64,000 bases of DNA from NCBI GenBank assembly GCA_963833955.1, contig CAWHZY010000015.1, positions 248,001 to 312,000 of the forward strand, written 5' to 3'. This DNA is from Roseiarcus sp963833955. Lineage in GTDB: Bacteria > Pseudomonadota > Alphaproteobacteria > Rhizobiales > Beijerinckiaceae. Both the position numbers and the translations under genes were made by a program. Position 1 is the first letter of the stretch; each line of letters begins with the position of its first letter. The notes beneath the pieces are model-generated. The model worked only from the letters and a program-made list of their open reading frames with translations. It did no database searches and was not told the origin of the DNA. Below, in pieces: positions 46,663 through 55,391 of the stretch.

Positions 46663-47706
46663 ATGTACAGGACTGCGAACGGTGAAGAGATATTCGTCAT
46701 CGACGGGCATACGCATTTTTGGGACGGCAGCCCGGCCAACCAAAAGAATATTCATGGCAAGCAGTTCATAGAATGCTTCTATGCCTATCACTCCAATTTG
46801 AGTCCCCCGTCCGAGAAATGGACGCTGGATAAATTTTCGAAATACGACGCCAAGACGATGCATGATGACCTGTTCGTCCATGGATACGACGACATGGCGA
46901 TATTGCAGCCGACCTACCTTGGGGATTTCTACAAGAACGGATTCAACACGACTGAACGCAACGCCGCGATGAAGAAACGTCATCCCGATCGTTTCATTCT
47001 CAACAGCGCCTTTGATCCACGCGACGGCGCCAAGGGTCTAGAAACGCTGCACGCGAATTGCGAGAAGTATCATGTCAAGGGAGTCAAGCTCTACACCGCG
47101 GAATGGAAGGGCGACTCCAAGGGCTACAAACTGACCGACAAGGACTCCTACAAGTTCCTTGAGGCGGCGCAAAAATACGGCGTCAAAAACGTCCACGTTC
47201 ACAAGGGTCCGACGATCATTCCCTTGAATCGGGACGCGTTCGACGTTGCCGACATCGACGACGTCGCGACGTCGTTCCAGGACCTGAACTTCATCGTTGA
47301 GCATTGCGGCTTGCCGCGTCTTGACGATTTCTGCTGGATCGCGACGCAAGAGACCAACGTTTACGGTGGCCTCGCTGTCGCGTTGCCCTTCATTCACACC
47401 CGCCCCGGTTATTTCGGCCATGTCATGTCCGAGCTGCTGTTCTGGATTGGCCCAGACAAGCTTCTGTATGGCAGCGACTACGGCATCTGGACGCCGAAAT
47501 GGCTGATCGACAAATTCATGGCCTTCGAAATTCCGGAGGAAGAGACGAAGGAGACCGGGTCGGTTCTGACGCTCGAGACGAAGAAGAAGATCCTGGGCCT
47601 TAACGCGGCTCGACTGTATGGGATCGACGTTGAGGCGCAGAAGAAGAAGATTGAGGCGGGAGGGGGATACGCACATCTCGCCGAATCCGTCCACGCTCCC
47701 GAGTAA
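46663..47706 (+). CDS. Amidohydrolase-superfamily protein of the alkane operon
   Basis: A 347-residue metal-dependent hydrolase (amidohydrolase 2 type). It keeps the metal motif DGHTHFWD, further His positions in VHVHKGP and IVEHCGLPRLDD, and the closing Asp in LLYGSDYGIW. Homologues accompany propane monooxygenase genes in actinobacteria, where they are needed for or linked to enzyme activation; the reaction is not established. ATG with GGGAGA upstream. The next gene begins 6 bases after its stop. Confidence 0.88.
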   Translation: MYRTANGEEIFVIDGHTHFWDGSPANQKNIHGKQFIECFYAYHSNLSPPSEKWTLDKFSKYDAKTMHDDLFVHGYDDMAILQPTYLGDFYKNGFNTTERNAAMKKRHPDRFILNSAFDPRDGAKGLETLHANCEKYHVKGVKLYTAEWKGDSKGYKLTDKDSYKFLEAAQKYGVKNVHVHKGPTIIPLNRDAFDVADIDDVATSFQDLNFIVEHCGLPRLDDFCWIATQETNVYGGLAVALPFIHTRPGYFGHVMSELLFWIGPDKLLYGSDYGIWTPKWLIDKFMAFEIPEEETKETGSVLTLETKKKILGLNAARLYGIDVEAQKKKIEAGGGYAHLAESVHAPE

Positions 47707-47711
47707 GCAGC

Positions 47712-48485
47712 ATGCGGGACTCGATCTACGCCGACCGCAAAGCTGAGGTCTGGCGGCGGTTGGAAACAGTGACCGACCCGGAGTTGGACGAGCCGGTCAC
47801 TGCGCTTGAGTTCGTCACCCGGGCGGATGTGGACGCCGACAATTGCGTCCACATCGAATTTCGTCTGCCGACGTATTGGTGTGCGGCGAATTTCTCGTTC
47901 TTGATGGCCGACGACATGCGCAGCGCCGTCAGGGAACTGCTCTGGGTGGCCGACGTCAGCGTTGTGCTCGGCGAGCATATGTACGCGGACAAAATCAATG
48001 CTGGGCTCGCGCGCGGACTGAACTTCCAGGAAACGTTCGGAGCCGAGGCGGACGGCGATCTCGATGAGTTGCGACGGACCTTCCTGTTGAAGGCTTTCCA
48101 ACGTCGTCAGGCGGCGCTGCTCGCTCATCTCATCGAGGCCGGCCGTGACGCCGCTGGTTTGGTCGAAATGACGCTCGACGACCTGGTCGACTTGGAAGTT
48201 AACGAGGCAGGCGCCCGATTGCGGACGCGCTATCTTGAAAGGCGCCCAATCGTTTCGGTTTCACTCGCCACGTCCCGAGCGTTTGTCGATGCCGATGGCG
48301 ATCCGCTGCAAGCCGAAACCCTATCGACTTATGTCCGCATGCTGCGGCGGGTCGACGTCAATGCTGAATTCAACAGCGGTCTTTGCCGCGGCCTGTTGCA
48401 CGCGCGCTTCGATACCGAGACGCCGCTATCGACAAAAAGCGGGCGACGTTCCGACCGGTCCCTGGTTTCTCCCCAAGACATATAA
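47712..48485 (+). CDS. DUF59/MIP18-family protein, probable iron-cluster assembly factor
   Basis: A 257-residue protein whose first about 110 residues are a MIP18/DUF59 domain (VWRRLETVTDPELDEPVTAL, EFRLPTYWCAANFSFLMADD). DUF59 proteins help assemble or insert iron-sulfur clusters. The C-terminal half is specific to alkane operons. Its place between the amidohydrolase and GroEL suggests a role in maturing the di-iron hydroxylase or the 2Fe-2S reductase. This is inference from position and family. Confidence 0.8.
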   Translation: MRDSIYADRKAEVWRRLETVTDPELDEPVTALEFVTRADVDADNCVHIEFRLPTYWCAANFSFLMADDMRSAVRELLWVADVSVVLGEHMYADKINAGLARGLNFQETFGAEADGDLDELRRTFLLKAFQRRQAALLAHLIEAGRDAAGLVEMTLDDLVDLEVNEAGARLRTRYLERRPIVSVSLATSRAFVDADGDPLQAETLSTYVRMLRRVDVNAEFNSGLCRGLLHARFDTETPLSTKSGRRSDRSLVSPQDI

Positions 48486-48503
48486 CTTCGCGAGGATGCG
48501 ACG

Positions 48504-50141
48504 ATGCCTAAGATCATGCTGCACGATGCCGAGGCCCGAGAGGCCCTGGGTCGCGGCGTCGCCAAACTGACCAAGGCCGTTAGCGGCACGCTTGGTCCCA
48601 GGGGCATGAACGCGGTCATGGACCGCCCGATCGGCACCCCACTCGTGTCTCGCGACGGCGTCAGCATCGCGAGCGAGATCGAGCTCGAATGCCCGTTCGA
48701 GAACATGGGCGCTCAGGTTGTTCGTGAAGTCTCGAAGCAGACTAATGAAGTCGCAGGCGATGGAACCACTACCGCGACCGTGCTCGCCAATTTCCTGGTG
48801 CAGAACGGGCTTGCTTTGCTGGCCGAGGGCGCCAATCCCGTGGAATTGGTCGAGGGACTTGAACTGGCGGTCGAGGAGACCATTCAGGCGCTCAAGCGCT
48901 CGGCCAGGAGCCTCGATGGCGTCAAGGGCCTGCGCGCCATCGCCAGCATCGCAGCCAACGACGCCAAGCTCGGTGAAATCGTCGCGGAAGCCTTCGAGCG
49001 CGCCGGCAACCACGGCATCGTCGCCGTCGAATTCGGGGCGACCGTCGAGACGACGCTGGAAGTGATCGAAGGCATGGCTTTCGAGCGAGGCTATCTTTCG
49101 CATCACATGGTGACGGACGTCGAGCGGATGCAGGTCGTTCTAGACAACCCCTACATCCTGATGACCGATCAAAAAATACAGTCGATCGACGAACTGACAG
49201 GGGTTTTATCGCTCATTGAAAAGAGTCGTCGGCCTTTACTGATCATTGCGGAGGAAGTTGCGCCGCCGGTGATCATGATGCTGCTGTCGCGGCGTGAGAA
49301 AGATAACTTCAAAGTCGCCGCCATTCATCCGCCGGAATATGGCCATTGGCGCAAGGCGATGCTGGACGACATCGCCGTCACGACAGGCGGCAAGGTGATA
49401 TCGCGGGACCTTGGCGGCGCCGTTGAGCGGGCGCGGTTGGAAGATCTCGGCTCGGCGCGTCAGGTGCGAATCTCGTCGACGAAGACGCTGATCACGGCCG
49501 GCAATGGGAGACCGAAGGAAATTCAGGCCCGGCGCGACCAGGTGTCGCGTCAGTTCGACGCGGCGCCGGAAAATGTGGAGCGCGACAAATTCCAGGAGCG
49601 TCTCGCGAAGCTGTCCGGCGGCACGGCGATGATCCTGGCGGGCGGCGCAACCCCGGTCGAGCAGAAGCGCAGAGCGCAATTGATCGAAGATTCGATCAAT
49701 GCAACGCGCGCCGCAATCGAGGAGGGCATCGTGCCGGGCGGCGGCGTCGCTCTGATGCGCGTTGGGCCGGAACTCGACGGTTTGATCAAGAAGTTGAAAG
49801 GCGCCGCCAAGCAGGGGGCCGCACTGGTGCAACGCTCGCTCAGCCACCCCTTCGCCTGCATTGTCGCCAATAGCGGCCGCGACAGCGCGGCCGCGGTCGC
49901 CAAGGTCGCAAAAGCCACGAATGGCCACGGCTTTGACGCGCGCAGCGGAGAGACCGTCGACATGGTCAAGGCCGGCATCATCGATCCGGTAAAGGTCAGC
50001 TACTCTGCCGTCCGCAACGCCGGATCGGTCGCTGCCCTGATCCTGACGACGCAAACGCTGATCGCCAAGAAGCCTGATGACTACGACATCACCGCCGGTC
50101 CGGCGCGCGGCGGCGGCGCCGAGATGCTCGGACGCCCTTGA
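48504..50141 (+). CDS. groEL: Operon-dedicated GroEL chaperonin
   Basis: A 545-residue HSP60 chaperonin. The ATP site GDGTTTATVLANFL and the apical and equatorial domains are intact (GTLGPRGMNAVMDRP at the N-terminus). It differs from housekeeping GroEL in lacking the GGM-rich tail, ending instead in GPARGGGAEMLGRP, and no groES is next to it. Dedicated GroEL genes close propane monooxygenase operons in actinobacteria and Methylocella, where the protein is needed for folding the hydroxylase. ATG 18 bases after the previous stop. Confidence 0.93.
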   Translation: MPKIMLHDAEAREALGRGVAKLTKAVSGTLGPRGMNAVMDRPIGTPLVSRDGVSIASEIELECPFENMGAQVVREVSKQTNEVAGDGTTTATVLANFLVQNGLALLAEGANPVELVEGLELAVEETIQALKRSARSLDGVKGLRAIASIAANDAKLGEIVAEAFERAGNHGIVAVEFGATVETTLEVIEGMAFERGYLSHHMVTDVERMQVVLDNPYILMTDQKIQSIDELTGVLSLIEKSRRPLLIIAEEVAPPVIMMLLSRREKDNFKVAAIHPPEYGHWRKAMLDDIAVTTGGKVISRDLGGAVERARLEDLGSARQVRISSTKTLITAGNGRPKEIQARRDQVSRQFDAAPENVERDKFQERLAKLSGGTAMILAGGATPVEQKRRAQLIEDSINATRAAIEEGIVPGGGVALMRVGPELDGLIKKLKGAAKQGAALVQRSLSHPFACIVANSGRDSAAAVAKVAKATNGHGFDARSGETVDMVKAGIIDPVKVSYSAVRNAGSVAALILTTQTLIAKKPDDYDITAGPARGGGAEMLGRP

Positions 50142-50164
50142 GGTTCGGCGACCCCGCCCGGCAA

Positions 50165-50480
50165 CGGCAATGACATCGTCCGTCATGTTCCGCTCCGGCA
50201 TGGTCGGCGCCGCGACGGCCACTCATCAGCGGCGGCGCCGCTAAGACACAACAGAAGATCGCGCCAAACAGCCGAAGCGAAGTTTGCCAACGGCCAGGCG
50301 CTCTGCATGCCGGCGCTCGTCGCGGCTCGCTTCAATCCTGACCTGAAAGCAAAGTACGCCCGGCTCCTTGACGCCGGAAAACCAGCCAGAGTCGCCCTGA
50401 CCGCGACCATGCGAAAACTCATCGTTCTCGCAAACGCCCTCCTAAACGGCCAATCGGCCTTGGGCGCCAAAACACCCTTG
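50165..50480 (+). mobile_element. IS110-family transposase remnant (C-terminal end)
   Basis: The segment from about 50290 reads GQALCMPALVAARFNPDLKA, then KPARVALTATMRKLIVLANA, the conserved C-terminus of IS110/IS116/IS902 transposases. The part before it is degraded and the DEDD catalytic N-terminus is absent. The frame then runs on into unrelated sequence. It lies right after the monooxygenase operon and before the amide transport region, a likely recombination junction. Confidence 0.8.
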
Positions 50481-50963
50481 ATCAAAACGGATACTCTAGA
50501 GCCGGAGCAATCCGACAGCGGCGCGCACAGGCGAAAAAAGCATGCTTATTCCTCGGACGACGCCTCGATCTCGGTTTGGGGGGCGCCCGGCACGAGCCTC
50601 GTCGTGGCGCATCAGGATCGGGCACAGAGCGGCGGGCTCCGATTTTTGTCCCCCTCATGGGCTTCCTTGTTCTCCCCTTATGAGCTCTCTTGGTCTATCC
50701 ACCCCCGGTTGCGCCTTGCGGCGACGTGCCGCGCCTGTCGCCGTCGATGGAGCGCGGGAGAATAGGAACGCTACCTCACGCTCCACCGGGACGCTCGCGA
50801 GGGTCCAAGGCGCCGAAATTTATGAACTTGCCCGCGGAGATGGAGACCGGGGTCGTTATCATGCACCCAGCTCGGCAGAAGGACCTCCCACAAAACAGCG
50901 ACGCCGCCGACCAAAAGTCAGCGGCGTCAGGTGGGCTCCCCTTTGGACGCCTTGTGCGCGTAC
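50481..50963. other. Intergenic stretch, no gene recognised
   Basis: About 480 bases between the IS110 remnant and the end of the leftward binding-protein gene. Open frames run through it, but none resembles a known protein and the composition does not suggest coding. A terminator for the binding-protein gene would be expected near its 50964 end. Confidence 0.45.
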
Positions 50964-52247
50964 TCAGAAGCTCGTGTATTTGGGCGCAGTGCAGCCGCCG
51001 CAAGCCCAGGGCCAGGACCAGTCCGCGACGCGACCCTTGTTCGCTTCGACATAGGGGCTCCAGGGCTTCGGAGGCAGCGCCGGGCTCTGGTAGACAATGC
51101 TGAACTGCCCGTCAGCCTGCACTTCGCCGATCATAACGGGCTTCGCCATGTGGTGATTTGGCAGCATCGTGACCTCAACCCCCGAGGGTGACTTGAACTT
51201 CTGGCCGATCATCGCCTGGCGGACTGCGTCGACGTCCGTGGTGCCGGCCTGCTCAACCGCCTGCGTCCACATATGGAACAGAATGTAGGCTGATTCCATC
51301 GGATCGTTGGTTACATTGGCCGGGTTCTTGGAATAGTCGCGCCACTTCTGGATGAAGACCTTGTTCTCGGGTGTGTCCACGGATTCGAAATAGCTCCAGG
51401 CTGCCAAATGCCCGACCAGCGGTTTGGTGTCGACGCCGGCCAACTCCTCCTCACCTACCGAGAAGGCGATCACTGGAATATCGGTCGCTTTCACGCCTTG
51501 ATTACCCAGCTCCTTATAGAACGGCACGTTAGCGTCGCCGTTGATGGTTGAGATGACGGCGGTTTTCTTGCCCGTGGAACCGAACGCCTTGATTTTGGTG
51601 ACCTCGGTCTGCCAGTCCGAGAAGCCGAATGGCGTATAGGTCTCGAGGATGTCCTCGTCGGCGACGCCCTTTGATTTCAAGAACGCGCGGATGATCTTGT
51701 TGCTGGTGCGCGGGTAGACATAGTCGGTCCCCTCCAGAACGAATCGCTTCACGTCTCCCCCGTCAGCGCTCATCAGATACTGGACAGCGGGGATAGCCTT
51801 GTTGTCCGGCACCGAGCTTCCGTAAAACACATTGTAGGAATCCTCCTCGCCCTCATATTCGAGCGGGTAGAACAGAAGTCCGTTCAACTCCTCAAACACT
51901 GGCAGGACGGATTTGCGCGACACCGAGGTCCAGCATCCGAACACGGCCGCGACCTTGTCCTTGGTGAGGAGTTCCCGGGCTTTTTCCGCGAACAACGGCC
52001 AGTTCGACGCCGGATCGACAACTACGGGCTCGACCTTCTTGCCGAGCAGACCGCCCTTAGCGTTGAGCTCGGCGATCTGCATCAGCATCACATCCTTGAG
52101 AATGGTCTCGCTGATCGCCATCGTACCGGACAGCGAATGCAGAATGCCGACCTTGATCGTGTCTTCGGCGAGCGCATATCCTGTCATCGCCAATACTGCG
52201 GCCGAGGCGAAGACGCTTCTCAGCCAGCCTCTGCGTGATATTCCCAT
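50964..52247 (-). CDS. urtA: Urea/short-chain amide ABC transporter substrate-binding protein, UrtA/FmdD-like
   Basis: Periplasmic binding protein, 427 residues, with a twin-arginine-like signal peptide (ISRRGWLRSVFASAAVLAMT). The mature part matches UrtA: VGILHSLSGTMAISETILKD, GCWTSVSRKSVLPVFEELNG, GLLFYPLEYEGEE, MAKPVMIGEVQ. In methylotrophs close relatives (FmdD) take up urea and formamide. Its permease and ATPase genes are not adjacent; UrtC/D/E-like genes are found at 62.5-64 kb next to a formamidase gene. A strong GAGGAGG precedes the ATG. Confidence 0.9.
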   Translation of the reverse strand: MGISRRGWLRSVFASAAVLAMTGYALAEDTIKVGILHSLSGTMAISETILKDVMLMQIAELNAKGGLLGKKVEPVVVDPASNWPLFAEKARELLTKDKVAAVFGCWTSVSRKSVLPVFEELNGLLFYPLEYEGEEDSYNVFYGSSVPDNKAIPAVQYLMSADGGDVKRFVLEGTDYVYPRTSNKIIRAFLKSKGVADEDILETYTPFGFSDWQTEVTKIKAFGSTGKKTAVISTINGDANVPFYKELGNQGVKATDIPVIAFSVGEEELAGVDTKPLVGHLAAWSYFESVDTPENKVFIQKWRDYSKNPANVTNDPMESAYILFHMWTQAVEQAGTTDVDAVRQAMIGQKFKSPSGVEVTMLPNHHMAKPVMIGEVQADGQFSIVYQSPALPPKPWSPYVEANKGRVADWSWPWACGGCTAPKYTSF

Positions 52248-52573
52248 AAGAGCCTCCTCGTTGCATCACATCCGTCGCGACGCATTTCGAGGGCGCCGGT
52301 CGGGCTGGGCCGAAGGCTGGCATGGTTCGAAGCCATGCATGAGAGCCAGACCTAGGTGAAGGCATAGGTCCACCAGGGCTGGACTCATTACCCCGGGCGC
52401 CCCCCGCGGTTGCCGAGGCTATGCGCAGCGCGGGGGTGCATGCGCGCAACGGCGCCTTGACCTTAGGCGGGAGTGCATAATGCGAGAGCGCGACGGCGCC
52501 AGTTGACGCTCGATCCATAGGTCCAGCGGCGTTCCCCCGTTGCGACCAGGACGGAGTCGAATAGACTGATCGC
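52248..52573. promoter_or_regulatory. Divergent promoter region between urtA-like and MocR-like genes
   Basis: 326 bases separating two divergent genes, presumably holding both promoters and the binding sites of the MocR-like regulator. I see no clear consensus promoter or palindrome that I would defend. Confidence 0.4.
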
Positions 52574-55207
52574 ATGCAACTGCCTCTGCTGCTCGACCGC
52601 GCCGGTGTCGAGACCCTCACCGATCAGCTCGCAGGCCAGCTCCGTCAGGCGATCGCCACCACTCGGCTTCCGAGCGGCCTCCGCCTGCCGTCGAGTCGCC
52701 GCCTTGCCGAACAACTCGAAGTGGCGCGCAACACGGTGATCCGCGCCTACGAAGCGTTGATGGTGGAGGGACTGATTGAATCGAGGCCGTCATCCGGCTT
52801 GTTTGTCGCTTCGACTCCGCCAATCGAAATCCAACATCCCGAGCCGCCCGCGGCAGGATCTCCCACGCGCAGCCTTTGGTCGATGCCGCTGCCTGCGGTT
52901 CCCTCCCTGCCCGCTAGCCACTCACTCGCCCGGCGTGGAAGACTCTCGCATGATTTCGCTCCAGGCCGCCCGCACCCGGCGCTCTTTCCGCTCAAGGCTT
53001 GGCGAAGGCTGCTCCTGAAGCAACTGGCGCGGGGCGGCGCTGTGGGACTGACTGAGGGCGGTGACGAAGCAGGTTTGCCTTCGCTGCGATCCGCCATCGC
53101 CGCCCATCTCGCCGCAACCCGCGGCGTCGTCGCGGATCCGGCGCGCATAATAATTACTTCTGGCGTGCGGGAAGGCGTTGGCCTCGCCGCCCGTCTCTTT
53201 CTGCATCGCGGCACGACCGCAGCAATCGAGGATCCCTGCGCGGCGGGCCCGGCGCTCGCGTTTGCGGCGACTGGCTCGGAGGTAGTCGGCGTCGGTGTAG
53301 ACGCGAAGGGCCTCATGCCCGACGGATTGCCACAACGCCCGACAGCGCTCCTGTATCTGACGCCCTCGCACCAATTCCCGACGGGGCACGTGCTGTCGGC
53401 CGAGCGGCGCGACGCGATCGCGGCCTGGGCGCGGCGCTGCGGCTGTTACATCCTCGAAGACGATTCGGACGGTGAGTTGCGGTTCGAAGGATCGCCGATG
53501 AAGGCGATCGCAGCGACCGCTCCCGACTGTACGATCTATCTCGGCGCTTTCTCGCGCACGTTGGGCGCGGGACTTCGACTCGGCTTCATTGTCGTGCCCT
53601 CGCGTCTGGCGGAAGCCATGACCGCCGCCAAACGCCTGTTCGATGGCGGCGGGTCGTGGCTGGAACAGGCGGCGCTCGCCGAAATGACGCAGGGCTCAAG
53701 CTATTCAGCCCATGTAGCCCGTGTCCGTGCGCATTATCTCGAAAACCGGGACGTCCTGATCGCGGCGCTTAAGCGCAACTTTGGCGAGGGCGGGATCAGC
53801 GGCGAGGGCGGTGGACTGCACCTGCTCTGGCGCCTGCCGCCCGGCGTGCCCGACGCTGGCGTTGTGGAAGCGATGGCGGCGCGGCGGCGAATTGGCGTCT
53901 ACAGCCTTCCGAGCGGCGGGGCGGTCTCCATGGTCCCATCCTTGCTCGACCGGCGGGCGCTGATGATCGGATTTGGCTCCGTCACGCCGAAGCAGATCGA
54001 CCAGGGCGTCGACCTTCTTTCCGAGATCATAGACGACGCGATCGACGATCCCACCACGGACGTAACCGAGTTTCTCGTGCGTCTACCCGAAGCGCCAGCT
54101 CTCGCGCCGCGTCGTCGCGCTCGGACGTCGGCGCATCTGGACTCCCGATTCCGTCATCGTCCGGCTCTACCGAAAGGCAGTCCCTCACGGGCAAGCTCTC
54201 CGCGTTTAGGAAGCGGAGCAGCGCGGCGTATGGCGCAGGTCGTCAGCATCTACCGGTATCCGGTCAAAGGTTTGAGCGCCGAGGCGTTGAGCCGAGCGCA
54301 ACTCGAGGCGGAGAAGCCCTTCCCGCACGACCGCGTGTTCGCCCTCGCTCGACCCTCGGCGCCGATCGACACGATCAATCCCCAATGGGCCAAGAAGGGC
54401 CTGTTCGCCATGCTGATGTTGGACGAGGGCTTGGCCAGGGTCACAACCGAACTCGATCTCAGCGATCTCCGGCTCACCGTCCGCCGCAAGGGTCAGGTCG
54501 CGATCTCGGGCCGGCTGGACCTCGAGGACGACCGCCGGGCGCTCGAGGCCTTCTTCTGGACGCTGTTGCCGAACTTCCCTGGCCCCCCTGTTCTGTTGCG
54601 CTCGCGTGGCGGCCATTTCATGGACAAGCCGGACAATGTGATCTCGCTCATCAACCTCGCCACGGTGCGGGCGCTCGAGGAGCTTTGGCGCACACCTATC
54701 GACCCGTTACGTTTCCGCGCCAACCTTTACATTGACGGCGCTCGGCCCTGGGAGGAGTTCGACTGGGTCGGCCGCGACATACAGATCGGCGGCGTTACGT
54801 TCTCGGTCGACCGAAAGAACGGCCGCTGCGGCGCGACAAACGTCAATCCAGTTACCGGCCAGCGTGACCTCGACATTCCCGGCTCGCTGCGGGCCGCCTT
54901 CGGCCACAAGAACCTCGGCGTCTATCTCATCGCCCGCGAGAGCGGCGCGGTCGCCATCGGCGACGCTGTCGTTGCGCCTGGCGACACTGCTCTCCCGGCC
55001 GAAGCGACAGCGGGCGCCGGATTGGCTCCATCCCGAGGCCGCTTCATCTGCCGTGGCTGCTACTACATCTACGACGAGGCTCAGGGCGCGCCGCAGCATT
55101 TCGCGAAGCCGGGCGCGCCGTTTAACTCGCTCCCCTCCGATTGGCGCTGCCCGGATTGCGGGACCGACAAGTCGACCTTCCGACCGCATATCGAGGGGGC
55201 GGCCTAA
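52574..55207 (+). CDS. MocR-like regulator fused to a MOSC-rubredoxin protein
   Basis: One uninterrupted 877-codon frame. Residues about 5-75 are a GntR-type winged HTH (LRLPSSRRLAEQLEVARNTV). Residues about 100-490 are an aminotransferase-like domain as in MocR/PdxR regulators, but the PLP-lysine motif reads GAFSRTLGAGLRLGF with Arg328 instead of Lys. Residues about 490-550 are an Arg/Ser-rich linker. From residue 553 (MAQVVSIYRYPVKGLSAEAL, ATG at 54230) a MOSC molybdenum-sulfur carrier domain follows, then a rubredoxin-like domain (CRGCYYIYDEAQG, DWRCPDCGTDKSTF). MOSC proteins normally stand alone, so this is either a true fusion or two genes joined by loss of a stop. Confidence 0.85.
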   Translation: MQLPLLLDRAGVETLTDQLAGQLRQAIATTRLPSGLRLPSSRRLAEQLEVARNTVIRAYEALMVEGLIESRPSSGLFVASTPPIEIQHPEPPAAGSPTRSLWSMPLPAVPSLPASHSLARRGRLSHDFAPGRPHPALFPLKAWRRLLLKQLARGGAVGLTEGGDEAGLPSLRSAIAAHLAATRGVVADPARIIITSGVREGVGLAARLFLHRGTTAAIEDPCAAGPALAFAATGSEVVGVGVDAKGLMPDGLPQRPTALLYLTPSHQFPTGHVLSAERRDAIAAWARRCGCYILEDDSDGELRFEGSPMKAIAATAPDCTIYLGAFSRTLGAGLRLGFIVVPSRLAEAMTAAKRLFDGGGSWLEQAALAEMTQGSSYSAHVARVRAHYLENRDVLIAALKRNFGEGGISGEGGGLHLLWRLPPGVPDAGVVEAMAARRRIGVYSLPSGGAVSMVPSLLDRRALMIGFGSVTPKQIDQGVDLLSEIIDDAIDDPTTDVTEFLVRLPEAPALAPRRRARTSAHLDSRFRHRPALPKGSPSRASSPRLGSGAARRMAQVVSIYRYPVKGLSAEALSRAQLEAEKPFPHDRVFALARPSAPIDTINPQWAKKGLFAMLMLDEGLARVTTELDLSDLRLTVRRKGQVAISGRLDLEDDRRALEAFFWTLLPNFPGPPVLLRSRGGHFMDKPDNVISLINLATVRALEELWRTPIDPLRFRANLYIDGARPWEEFDWVGRDIQIGGVTFSVDRKNGRCGATNVNPVTGQRDLDIPGSLRAAFGHKNLGVYLIARESGAVAIGDAVVAPGDTALPAEATAGAGLAPSRGRFICRGCYYIYDEAQGAPQHFAKPGAPFNSLPSDWRCPDCGTDKSTFRPHIEGAA

Positions 55208-55280
55208 AACTTCGTTTGGTGAATACCGCTTCGAGGCCCGATCGATCCTGGCCATGGCGTTGCAGCTTCGCCTGAGACAG

Positions 55281-55391
55281 ACGCAAGATGATCGGAACCG
55301 ATCATCGCCTTATGGCCGAAGCGCGAATGCGCGCCCAAGCCGTTGCGCGGGTTTGAGCGCGATGAGTCGCTCAAATAGAATGGGTATGAGA
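55281..55391. repeat. Interspersed palindromic repeat, copy 2 (inverted)
   Basis: Near-identical reverse complement of 6397-6505, including GATGATCGGAACCGATCATC and the TTTGAGCG arms, here with a two-base deletion in one arm. It occupies the convergent intergenic gap and supplies the last codons of the LivF-like frame, so it may also act as terminator. Confidence 0.75.
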
